Origin: Candidatus Parcubacteria bacterium
Lineage (GTDB): Bacteria > Patescibacteriota > Minisyncoccia > Phycocordibacterales > Phycocordibacteraceae
Direction of reading: 5' to 3'
Assembly: GCA_022616215.1 (NCBI GenBank)
Contig: JAKEFE010000032.1
Location: forward strand, 1-8,425
DNA length: 8,425 nt
In this document: positions 1-5,487 of the stretch, piece by piece
Layout of the letters: each line of letters opens with the position of its first letter
How positions within the stretch are numbered: position 1 is the first letter of the stretch
Made by a program: the position numbers and the translations under genes
Notes under the pieces: generated by a model
The model's input: the letters and a program-made list of their open reading frames with translations, nothing else
What the model was told of the DNA's origin: nothing
Databases searched by the model: none

Positions 1-519
1 GAGCTCATGCTCCCGTCCGTCTTCTGGGCTGAATTTTGTAAAAAGGTGCGCACAAGCACTATTTCGGTTCCCATTCTCATCCTTTCCTCCCGTTCTGAAA
101 CCGAGCAAAAAGTTGATTTGCTGGTGGCCGGCGCGGATGACTATATGGTTAAACCATTTTCATTTAACGAACTGCTCGCCCGCATACAGGCACTACTTCG
201 CCGCCCAGCCAAAACACTGCCGAACGTCCTTGTGTATCAAGATATAGAGCTAGACCCTGCTTCCCATACAGTGAGGCAAAGCGGCAGGGAAGTCTCACTT
301 ACGCTAAAAGAATTTCGTCTCCTTGAATATTTCTTGCAACATCCTGGCCGGGTGATTAACAGGGAAGACTTACTCGCACATCTTTGGGATTTTAATTACG
401 AAGCATTCAGTAATGTCGTTGATGTGCACGTTAAGAATTTGCGACGCAAGCTTGATAGAGAGAATGTCCCGAGCATGCTTGAGACGGTGCGGGGTATCGG
501 CTATCGGCTTCGAACTTAG
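1..519 (+). CDS. OmpR/PhoB-family response regulator, 5'-truncated by the window edge
   Basis: A DNA-binding transcription regulator of a two-component system. The frame is open from base 1, so the first ATG (base 7) is internal and about 50 N-terminal residues of the receiver domain lie outside the window. The receiver remnant keeps the switch Ser (ILSSRS) and the conserved Lys in GADDYMVKPF. From about codon 75 to the end there is a complete winged-helix Trans_reg_C domain, with LTLKEFRLLEYFLQHPGRV, the recognition-helix region VVDVHVKNLRRKL and the C-terminal wing TVRGIGYRLRT. Oddities: codon 1 is Glu where the family has the phospho-acceptor Asp (DxMLP), and the usual Gly seven residues after the Met of MLP is Trp. 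No sensor kinase follows; the next gene converges. Family assignment is secure; its signal and targets are unknown. Confidence 0.93.
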   Translation, partial: ELMLPSVFWAEFCKKVRTSTISVPILILSSRSETEQKVDLLVAGADDYMVKPFSFNELLARIQALLRRPAKTLPNVLVYQDIELDPASHTVRQSGREVSLTLKEFRLLEYFLQHPGRVINREDLLAHLWDFNYEAFSNVVDVHVKNLRRKLDRENVPSMLETVRGIGYRLRT

Positions 520-528
520 CGTAATACG

Positions 529-537
529 TTATCCACA
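529..537 (+). promoter_or_regulatory. Single perfect DnaA-box match
   Basis: TTATCCACA matches the DnaA box consensus TTATNCACA exactly and lies 9 bases after the response-regulator stop codon. No second box, AT-rich unwinding region, dnaA or dnaN is seen in the window, so this is a lone site that may be a chance match. It is not called an origin. Confidence 0.25.
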
Positions 538-662
538 GTACTTCATCTCTCTTTCATCTCGTTGTACTACAATGGCCGTTCTACGTACGCGACATGCGTG
601 CGTAAAAGGTTTCTCACAGTTCTTTGTGGTGTTCCCGTATAGGAGCGCCAGACTCGGGTTAT

Positions 663-694
663 GCACGACGGCCGCCTTCGGGTGGCCGTCGTGC
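663..694. terminator. Hairpin between convergent genes, probable bidirectional terminator
   Basis: The arms 663-673 and 684-694 pair perfectly over 11 bp. Three further pairs (one a G-U) close a UUCG tetraloop in plus-strand RNA. The plus-strand side is followed by a pyrimidine-rich, T-rich stretch (696-716). On the minus strand the hairpin begins 4 bases after the pyrG stop but has no U-tract. It would end the response-regulator transcript from the left and could also end or stabilise the pyrG transcript from the right. The rest of the 520-698 gap shows only a weaker 8-bp stem (583-603) with no T-run. Confidence 0.75.
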
Positions 695-698
695 GTTC

Positions 699-2348
699 TC
701 ACTTCCCTTTCTTGCAATCTCGTGCAGCCGAGAGAAACGCGCTAAAGAGCGGGTGCGGAGCAAGTGGTCTGGCTTGCAACTCCGGATGAAACTGCGTTCC
801 AAGGAAAAACGGGTGCACTTCCTTTGGGAGTTCCGCAATTTCCATCAAAACACCGTCCGGCGATGTGCCTGAAAACACGACGCCTGCCTTCTCAAGCGTT
901 TCAATGTATTCGGGATTGACTTCGTAACGGTGCCGGTGTCGTTCCTCAACAGAATCCTTTCCATATGCCTTCTGCGCGATGGTTCCCTTCACTAATTCCG
1001 CTTTGTAAACGCCAAGTCGCATGGTGCCGCCGTAATTCCCCTTCGCAATCACGTCCTTTTGCTCCGGCATCACATCAATAATGGGATGCGAGCACGCAGG
1101 GTTTATTTCAACCGTGTGTGCTCCTTCAAGGCCGACTTTGTGGCGGGCTATTTCAATCATCGCCAACTGCATGCCGTAGCAAAGACCAAAGTACGGGATG
1201 CTGTTCTCGCGTGCATAGCGGATAGCGTTTATTTTCCCTTCTATGCCCGTCTCTCCAAATCCGCCGGGCACTAAAATACCGTCATATGTTCCGAGCGCCT
1301 CAAGCCCGTCTCCATTTTGAAAATCCTTCGCATTTATCCAGTCAATAACTGGCTTCACACCAGCCTCGGCTCCTGAAAACTTTAGAGCTTCAATAACGGA
1401 AAGATATGCGTCTGAAAGGAGGTAGTCGCCCGTACCAAAGTACTTCCCGACAATGCCAATAGAAACGGTAGGTTCGATTACCTTCAGACGTTTTACAAAC
1501 TCGCTCCATTTGCTCAAATCCGCAGGCTGTGTGTTTTGCAAACCAAGTGTTTCAAGAATCTGTTCGCCAAATTTATCCTGCTCAAAATTGAGCGGGACAT
1601 CATAGATACTTTCAACATCAGGAGCGGAGATAATACGTTCTTCTGGTACGTTACAGAACAGCCCGAGTTTTTCCTTGCGCTTGCTATCAAGCGGTCGTTC
1701 AGCACGCGCGACGATAAAGTCGGGATGAATGCCGGTTCCATTTAATGTCCGTACCGCATACTGCGTTGGTTTTGTTTTCATCTCTCCTATCTTTGAAGGG
1801 ATTGGCAGATAGCTCACTATGACCGTAATCACGTCTTGGGGCTGCTTGAGTTTCAACATGCGTATTGCCTCAAGGAAAAGAATGTTCTGGTATTCTCCAA
1901 CCGTTCCTCCCACCTCAATGATAGCCACATCCGCCGCGCTCTCTTCTGCCGCTTTCTTTATGCGGTCAATTACTTCAAGGGGAATGTGGGGCACCACCTC
2001 AACGCACCTGCCTTTGTATTCAAGGTTGCGCTCTCGGGTGATGACGCTCTGGTACACACGTCCGGTTGTCATGTAGTTAGCACGGGTAAGATCTTCCCCT
2101 AGGAAACGTTCGTAATTGCCCATGTCCTGATCAGTCTCGTCTCCGTCTTTGAGCACGAACACTTCTCCGTGCTCTGTCGGGTTCATGGTCCCAGCGTCCA
2201 CATTGATGTAGGGATCAATCTTGAGAGCCGTTACCTTGAAGCCACGCGCCTTAAGAATGGTTCCGATAGAAGAGGTCGCGACGCCCTTTCCGACGCCGCT
2301 CATGACTCCTCCTATGACAAATATGTACTTATGTCCTTCCTTCTCCAT
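699..2348 (-). CDS. pyrG: CTP synthase (UTP:ammonia ligase, glutamine-hydrolysing)
   Basis: Cytosolic enzyme that converts UTP to CTP using ATP and glutamine, the last step of pyrimidine nucleotide synthesis. At 549 aa it is full length. The N-terminal synthetase domain (about 1-270) has the ATP loop GGVMSGVGKG at 13-22, DPYINVDAGTMNPTEHGEVF, the Mg-binding Asp in GDETD (about 70) and EVGGTVGE (145-152), plus the UTP-site motif KTKPTQ. The class I glutaminase domain (about 295-545) has the oxyanion loop PGGFGETG, nucleophile Cys390 (GLCYGMQ), and His521 and Glu523 in FHPEL. The residue after the nucleophile is Tyr rather than the usual Leu, as in GMP synthase. The ATG start is 2 bases after the ftsX stop with no Shine-Dalgarno motif, so it is probably translated by coupling. 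It is last in the ftsE-ftsX-pyrG run. Stop is TGA. Confidence 0.98.
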   Translation of the reverse strand: MEKEGHKYIFVIGGVMSGVGKGVATSSIGTILKARGFKVTALKIDPYINVDAGTMNPTEHGEVFVLKDGDETDQDMGNYERFLGEDLTRANYMTTGRVYQSVITRERNLEYKGRCVEVVPHIPLEVIDRIKKAAEESAADVAIIEVGGTVGEYQNILFLEAIRMLKLKQPQDVITVIVSYLPIPSKIGEMKTKPTQYAVRTLNGTGIHPDFIVARAERPLDSKRKEKLGLFCNVPEERIISAPDVESIYDVPLNFEQDKFGEQILETLGLQNTQPADLSKWSEFVKRLKVIEPTVSIGIVGKYFGTGDYLLSDAYLSVIEALKFSGAEAGVKPVIDWINAKDFQNGDGLEALGTYDGILVPGGFGETGIEGKINAIRYARENSIPYFGLCYGMQLAMIEIARHKVGLEGAHTVEINPACSHPIIDVMPEQKDVIAKGNYGGTMRLGVYKAELVKGTIAQKAYGKDSVEERHRHRYEVNPEYIETLEKAGVVFSGTSPDGVLMEIAELPKEVHPFFLGTQFHPELQARPLAPHPLFSAFLSAARDCKKGK

Positions 2349-2350
2349 GA

Positions 2351-3280
2351 CTATATGCGGAGATATCTGCGCACCGCAAAATAGCTTGCAATGCCGCCAA
2401 GCAAAAAGCCCGCACCAACAAGAATGACAAAGAACAGCGCAAAGTGATTCGTGTAATAATTAAACAGATTGAAGCCGCCAAGCCATGCCGCCGTTGCGCT
2501 GCTGGCATAAAATGCAACCGGATAGAACAAGGCCAGTACGATAAAGGCGGCAAGCACACCTGCGATAATTCCCGCAACGACAAATGGGCCGCGAATAAAG
2601 GTGTTGGACGCTCCCATGAGCCGCATGATGGCGATTTCATCGCGCGCCGTGTAGATGGCAAGGCGCACCGTGGCAAAGGCAATGACAGTAGAAGCGAGCG
2701 CAAAGAGAAGCACGATGAGAGCGCCGGCGCGCTCGGTGGCATCTATCGCTTGCGTCAGACGGTCAATGACTACTTTATTTTGGAAATAATTCACACGCTC
2801 AATCAGCGTCGCACCGTCTACGGCAGTGGGCGGTTCGTTCGTGAGGAACTCAACGATGGAAGCGTAGTCCGAAGGATCCTCGGCTTTTATGGAAAGAGAG
2901 GCGCCAAGCGGGTTGTCTCCGAGTTCTTCAAGTGCCTGAAGGGTGAGTTGGTCTTCTTTGTGTCGTTCTCGAAATGCCTGCAGGGCCTCTTCGCGGGACG
3001 TATAGGTAACGCGCTCCACTTCCGGAATTTCCGCAAGACGGCGCTGAAACGCGACAATCTCGCTTTCCGGCGCCGTGGTAACGAAATACACATTCACATC
3101 AACTTTGTCTTTGATGCTCGCGAGGGTGTGCGAAAGAATTGCCGAAAGGAAAATGAGGAGTCCGACGATGGCGAGCGTTACCGTCATGATGAGGACCGTT
3201 GCAAAAGACACAGAGCCACTTCGCCAGAAAGAGCGGGCGCCATTCACGAATATTCGGCGAAATTGGGTGGTGAAACTCAT
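2351..3280 (-). CDS. ftsX: Cell division protein FtsX, permease-like subunit of FtsEX
   Basis: Integral membrane subunit of the FtsEX complex, which couples ATP hydrolysis by FtsE to activation of peptidoglycan hydrolases at the division septum. At 309 aa it has the usual FtsX plan: a short basic cytoplasmic N-terminus (FRRIFVNGARSFWR), TM1 (about 24-50), a large extracytoplasmic loop (about 51-183), then TM2 (about 185-208), TM3 (about 231-256) and TM4 (about 280-303), ending in a basic tail. The family motif ARDEIAIMRLMGAS at 212-225 lies between TM2 and TM3. The start ATG lies in the 6-bp direct repeat at the edge of the 109-bp inserted element. The only purine-rich motif, GAGGT, is 14 bases upstream, too far to be a good ribosome site. 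The stop is 2 bases before pyrG. Confidence 0.95.
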   Translation of the reverse strand: MSFTTQFRRIFVNGARSFWRSGSVSFATVLIMTVTLAIVGLLIFLSAILSHTLASIKDKVDVNVYFVTTAPESEIVAFQRRLAEIPEVERVTYTSREEALQAFRERHKEDQLTLQALEELGDNPLGASLSIKAEDPSDYASIVEFLTNEPPTAVDGATLIERVNYFQNKVVIDRLTQAIDATERAGALIVLLFALASTVIAFATVRLAIYTARDEIAIMRLMGASNTFIRGPFVVAGIIAGVLAAFIVLALFYPVAFYASSATAAWLGGFNLFNYYTNHFALFFVILVGAGFLLGGIASYFAVRRYLRI

Positions 3281-3389
3281 CCCGTTAGAAGTTTACCTCA
3301 TAAAGCGTCTTCCCTCCCGGCGGAGCCGCAAGGCGAGCTCGCCTAGAAGCGAACAGTGCTGTACGAACACACGCTGAACTTCTAACGGG
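3281..3389. mobile_element. MITE-like 109-bp insertion between ftsE and ftsX
   Basis: Perfect 13-bp terminal inverted repeats, CCCGTTAGAAGTT (3281-3293) and AACTTCTAACGGG (3377-3389), bound a 109-bp segment with no coding capacity. Immediately outside each end is the same 6-bp sequence, ACTCAT on the plus strand (3275-3280 and 3390-3395), as expected of a target-site duplication. Inside are a 14-bp palindrome (3331-3344), a small CGGC/GCCG hairpin (3318-3328) and AGCGT/ACGCT arms (3304-3308, 3371-3375) that extend the outer stem. On the minus strand the two ATGAGT copies carry the ftsE stop (TGA) and the ftsX start (ATG). Collapsing them restores a 4-base ATGA overlap. No transposase is present, so any movement would have needed one supplied elsewhere. 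The alternative is a structured intergenic RNA with chance flanking repeats. Confidence 0.72.
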
Positions 3390-3391
3390 AC

Positions 3392-4072
3392 TCATAGAAT
3401 ATAGTGCCCGCGCGGGTCATCCCGCACCACGCGACCTTTCTCCATGGTGATGACGCGTTTGCCCATGGCGTCCACCACGCCTTTGTTATGCGTCGTGATG
3501 ATGACGGTGGTGCCAAGCTCGTTAATCTTTTTCAAGATCTCAATGACTTCAAACGTGTTGACGGGGTCAAGGTTTCCGGTCGGCTCGTCCGCGACGATAA
3601 CGTCGGGCTGATTAATGATGGCACGGCCTATGGCAACGCGCTGTTGTTCGCCGCCTGAAAGTTGGTGCGGGAAATGCTGTGCTTTGTCCCCGAGGTCCAC
3701 CAGGTCAAGAATGTAGGGTACGTCAGAAGCAATTTCATCGTCCCCTTTACCGATGGCTTCCATGGCAAATGAGATGTTTTCATATGCGGTGCGGTTGGGA
3801 ATGAGACGAAAGTCCTGAAATACCGTGCCGAGTTTTCTGCGGTAGTGATGCAGGAGGTTTGCCGGAATATCGTGCACATTTACTTCTTCAAAAAAGACCA
3901 AGCCCTCGGTGGGGCGCTCTTCGGCAAGGAGCATTTTAAGGAGTGTGGTTTTTCCTGCACCTGAATGCCCAACGATGGACACAAATTCTTTCGGGTTGAT
4001 GGTGAGCGAGACATCGTCAAGCGCTGGCGTCCCATCTTTATAATGCTTGGTCACCCGATCAAAAAGAATCAT
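3392..4072 (-). CDS. ftsE: Cell division ATP-binding protein FtsE
   Basis: Cytoplasmic ABC ATPase that partners FtsX at the division site. With the start used here it is 226 aa, close to the usual 220-230. It has Walker A GHSGAGKT (35-42), Q-loop Gln86 (VFQDF), signature LSGGEQQ (138-144), Walker B VIVADE (158-163), D-loop NLD and switch His195 (TTH). The start at 4072 gives MILFDRVTKHY, which matches the normal FtsE beginning. A longer reading from 4093 adds seven residues, overlaps prfB and lacks family support. A TATAAT box ends 9 bases before the chosen ATG, which fits a near-leaderless message but not the longer start. The stop TGA lies inside one copy of the 6-bp repeat flanking the inserted element; ftsX follows after an unusual 111-base gap. 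Confidence 0.96.
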   Translation of the reverse strand: MILFDRVTKHYKDGTPALDDVSLTINPKEFVSIVGHSGAGKTTLLKMLLAEERPTEGLVFFEEVNVHDIPANLLHHYRRKLGTVFQDFRLIPNRTAYENISFAMEAIGKGDDEIASDVPYILDLVDLGDKAQHFPHQLSGGEQQRVAIGRAIINQPDVIVADEPTGNLDPVNTFEVIEILKKINELGTTVIITTHNKGVVDAMGKRVITMEKGRVVRDDPRGHYIL

Positions 4073-4081
4073 AACCGGAGC

Positions 4082-4087
4082 ATTATA
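4082..4087 (-). promoter_or_regulatory. Possible -10 box upstream of ftsE
   Basis: A perfect TATAAT lies on the minus strand, overlapping the prfB stop codon (GTA TAA TG). It ends 9 bases before the preferred ftsE start, so transcription from it would begin 2-3 bases ahead of the ATG. No good -35 hexamer is seen 16-18 bases upstream. This is a weak call from the box alone. Confidence 0.35.
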
Positions 4088-4955
4088 CCCCATCGGAAAC
4101 CGATGCGTCTATAAACTCGTCAATGTCTCCCGCAAGTACGGATTCCGGATCGTGCGACTCGTGCCCTGTCTCGTGGTCTTTCACCATTTTGTATGGGTGG
4201 AGCACGTAGGAGCGCATCTGACTTCCCCATTCGTTTTTAGTGTGGGTCGCAATCGAACGGCCCTCGGCTTCTGCCTGCCGTTTCTCTTCTTCAATACGGA
4301 AGAGTTTTGCTTTCACCAGTTCAAGTGCTTTTTCGCGGTTTGCCTGCTGGCTACGCTCGCTTGAGACGTGTGCCGAAACGCCGCTTGGCGTGTGTACGAT
4401 GCGCACCGCCGTTTCGCGCTTGTTGACGTTTTGCCCGCCCGCTCCTCCGGAGCGGGCGAACTGTATTTCCAAATCCTCCGGTTTCAGTTCAACCGCATCG
4501 GTCTTGGAAAGTTTCGGCAACACTTCAACGAGCGCAAATGATGTTTGGCGTTTTGCTTGAGCGTTAAATGGAGAAATACGCACGAGACGGTGCACGCCCG
4601 CTTCTTTTTTCAATCGCCCGTGTGCACCCGGGCCGTTTATTTCAATGAGTACGTTCCGATAGCCGCCGTGGTTATTTTCGTTTGCGTGAAGTTCGCGCAC
4701 GCTCCATCCTTTTTTTCCAGCGTATCCTTCGTACATCCGGCGGAGCATCGCCGCAAAATCTTCTGCATCATCTCCGCCAGCCCCCGCAAGTATGGCGAGT
4801 GTTGCGTCCCCCGCGTCATGCGGGTCGCCGCTTCCTCCCTCTTTGAGAGACTGGTATTCACGGATGATGGACTGGGCCGCATCTTTGTCCTGCCAGAAGT
4901 CCGGAGCGGCCATCGCGGCTTCAAGTTCTAGAAGCCGCCCATTCTCTTCGTTCAT
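4083..4955 (-). CDS. prfB: Peptide chain release factor 2, short form
   Basis: Class I release factor that recognises UAA and UGA in the ribosomal A site and triggers peptidyl-tRNA hydrolysis. The codon-recognition tripeptide SPF (128-130, in VRISPFNAQ) marks it as RF2 rather than RF1. The catalytic GGQ loop is at 173-175 (SGGAGGQNVNK). The C-terminal part is complete (WGSQMRSYVLHPYKMVKD, then VLAGDIDEFIDASV). At 290 aa it is about 75 residues shorter than typical RF2 (about 365). The N-terminus keeps only an APDFWQDKDAAQ segment and jumps at about residue 42-50 to the AGAGGDDAEDF region, so most of domain 1 is missing. The ATG at 4955 follows the previous gene; an open frame continues upstream to 5123 but overlaps another gene and shows no RF2 sequence. 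There is no programmed frameshift site (no CUU-UGA). It ends 10 bases before ftsE. Confidence 0.95.
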   Translation of the reverse strand: MNEENGRLLELEAAMAAPDFWQDKDAAQSIIREYQSLKEGGSGDPHDAGDATLAILAGAGGDDAEDFAAMLRRMYEGYAGKKGWSVRELHANENNHGGYRNVLIEINGPGAHGRLKKEAGVHRLVRISPFNAQAKRQTSFALVEVLPKLSKTDAVELKPEDLEIQFARSGGAGGQNVNKRETAVRIVHTPSGVSAHVSSERSQQANREKALELVKAKLFRIEEEKRQAEAEGRSIATHTKNEWGSQMRSYVLHPYKMVKDHETGHESHDPESVLAGDIDEFIDASVSDGV

Positions 4956-4961
4956 AGGGCG

Positions 4962-4970
4962 AGTATAGCA
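4962..4970 (-). promoter_or_regulatory. Possible extended -10 promoter for prfB
   Basis: TGCTATACT fits an extended -10 element (TGn followed by TATACT). It lies in the short gap after the upstream membrane-protein gene, with 6 bases between the hexamer and the prfB ATG. Transcription would then begin at or next to the start codon, giving a leaderless message. No convincing -35 is present, as is common for extended -10 promoters. There is also no Shine-Dalgarno motif before prfB. Confidence 0.45.
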
Positions 4971-4974
4971 AAAT

Positions 4975-5355
4975 CTAGAGTGCGAACATTTTTGCAAGCA
5001 AGAAGAATAAAAGGCCAGCCATGCCCCAGAACGGAGCGACGAGTAGGCTCGTATACCCGTTAACAGTACAGCGGTAATAGCGCCAAAGATGCCGTCCAAG
5101 TGTCTTGTGAAGCACAACGCCAATGGAATGCTCCATACTCATACCCGCAACGATACTTATCACGAAAAAGTAGACTGCTCCAATACCGTAGACGTACCAC
5201 ACTGGAACAAGTGTAAGAAACGGAACTGTCGCAAGCCACAGATAATTAGACAGGCGAAACGGACCCTGATGCGACGCATGCCTGTACGCAGCATAAAAAC
5301 CGACGATCATTATCACGAGCACCGCAAGAAGAATAAGAAAGGGTGTGAGTGTCAT
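4975..5355 (-). CDS. Four-helix membrane protein of unknown function
   Basis: I do not recognise this 126-aa protein. It is strongly hydrophobic with about four membrane segments (about 4-24, 37-56, 58-77 and 103-124). A polar segment between helices 3 and 4 holds the pattern E..(8).HK.LGR.LW.Y, followed by GYTS and PFWG. This loosely recalls the E/LxG/W-D-Y/WG layout of CmpB-type putative ABC permease membrane proteins (PF06541), but that resemblance is weak and only by eye. The ATG is 5 bases after the 3' end of tRNA-Thr with no ribosome site, so 3' processing of the tRNA would release a message with a 5-base leader. The stop TAG lies 19 bases before prfB. Codon use looks like its neighbours. 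Confidence 0.8.
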   Translation of the reverse strand: MTLTPFLILLAVLVIMIVGFYAAYRHASHQGPFRLSNYLWLATVPFLTLVPVWYVYGIGAVYFFVISIVAGMSMEHSIGVVLHKTLGRHLWRYYRCTVNGYTSLLVAPFWGMAGLLFFLLAKMFAL

Positions 5356-5360
5356 TTTTG

Positions 5361-5433
5361 AGCCGGAGATCGGATTTGAACCGATGACCTATCCCTTACG
5401 AAGGGATTGCTCTACCAACTGAGCTACTCCGGC
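5361..5433 (-). tRNA. tRNA-Thr(CGT)
   Basis: Complete cloverleaf on the minus strand: acceptor stem GCCGGAG/CTCCGGC (7 bp), D-arm GCTC/GAGC with an AGTTGGTA loop, anticodon stem ATCCC/GGGAT with loop TTCGTAA, five-base variable loop AGGTC, and T-arm ATCGG/CCGAT with loop TTCAAAT. The anticodon CGT reads ACG (Thr), and the body resembles E. coli tRNA-Thr(CGT). The discriminator base is T. CCA is not encoded (the sequence continues CAAAA), so it must be added by a nucleotidyltransferase. The next gene starts only 5 bases downstream. Confidence 0.97.
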
Positions 5434-5444
5434 AAGTTCGGGCA

Positions 5445-5453
5445 ACTATACCA
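5445..5453 (-). promoter_or_regulatory. Possible extended -10 promoter for tRNA-Thr
   Basis: TGGTATAGT (TGn plus a -10-like hexamer) lies with 11 bases between the hexamer and the tRNA 5' end, in the 54-base gap after ccdA. The -35 region is poor. No terminator is visible in this gap, so read-through from ccdA is also possible. Confidence 0.45.
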
Positions 5454-5487
5454 CTACATCTTTTCTCGTGCGAGTACGGCTCTAGAA

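Noticed and set aside
583..603. 8-bp stem (one G-U) with 5-base loop after the response regulator
   Set aside because: Followed by AAAAGG, not a T-run; the stronger hairpin at 663-694 is the better terminator.
2444..3346. 300-codon open frame on the plus strand opposite ftsX
   Set aside because: Arg/Lys/Cys/His-rich low-complexity translation with no domain; it is the antisense shadow of a well-supported ftsX gene.
4073..4093. Longer ftsE start at 4093
   Set aside because: It adds seven residues that FtsE proteins lack and overlaps prfB; Met at 4072 gives the usual FtsE N-terminus. Not fully excluded.
4436..4458. Perfect 10-bp hairpin inside prfB
   Set aside because: It lies on the Gly/Ala/Arg codons of the GGQ loop, where GC-rich codons easily make palindromes; no T-run, and in the middle of the gene.
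4956..5123. Upstream extension of prfB adding 56 residues
   Set aside because: The extra residues overlap the membrane-protein gene, show no RF2 domain 1 similarity, and ATG 4955 has a sensible position after that gene's stop.
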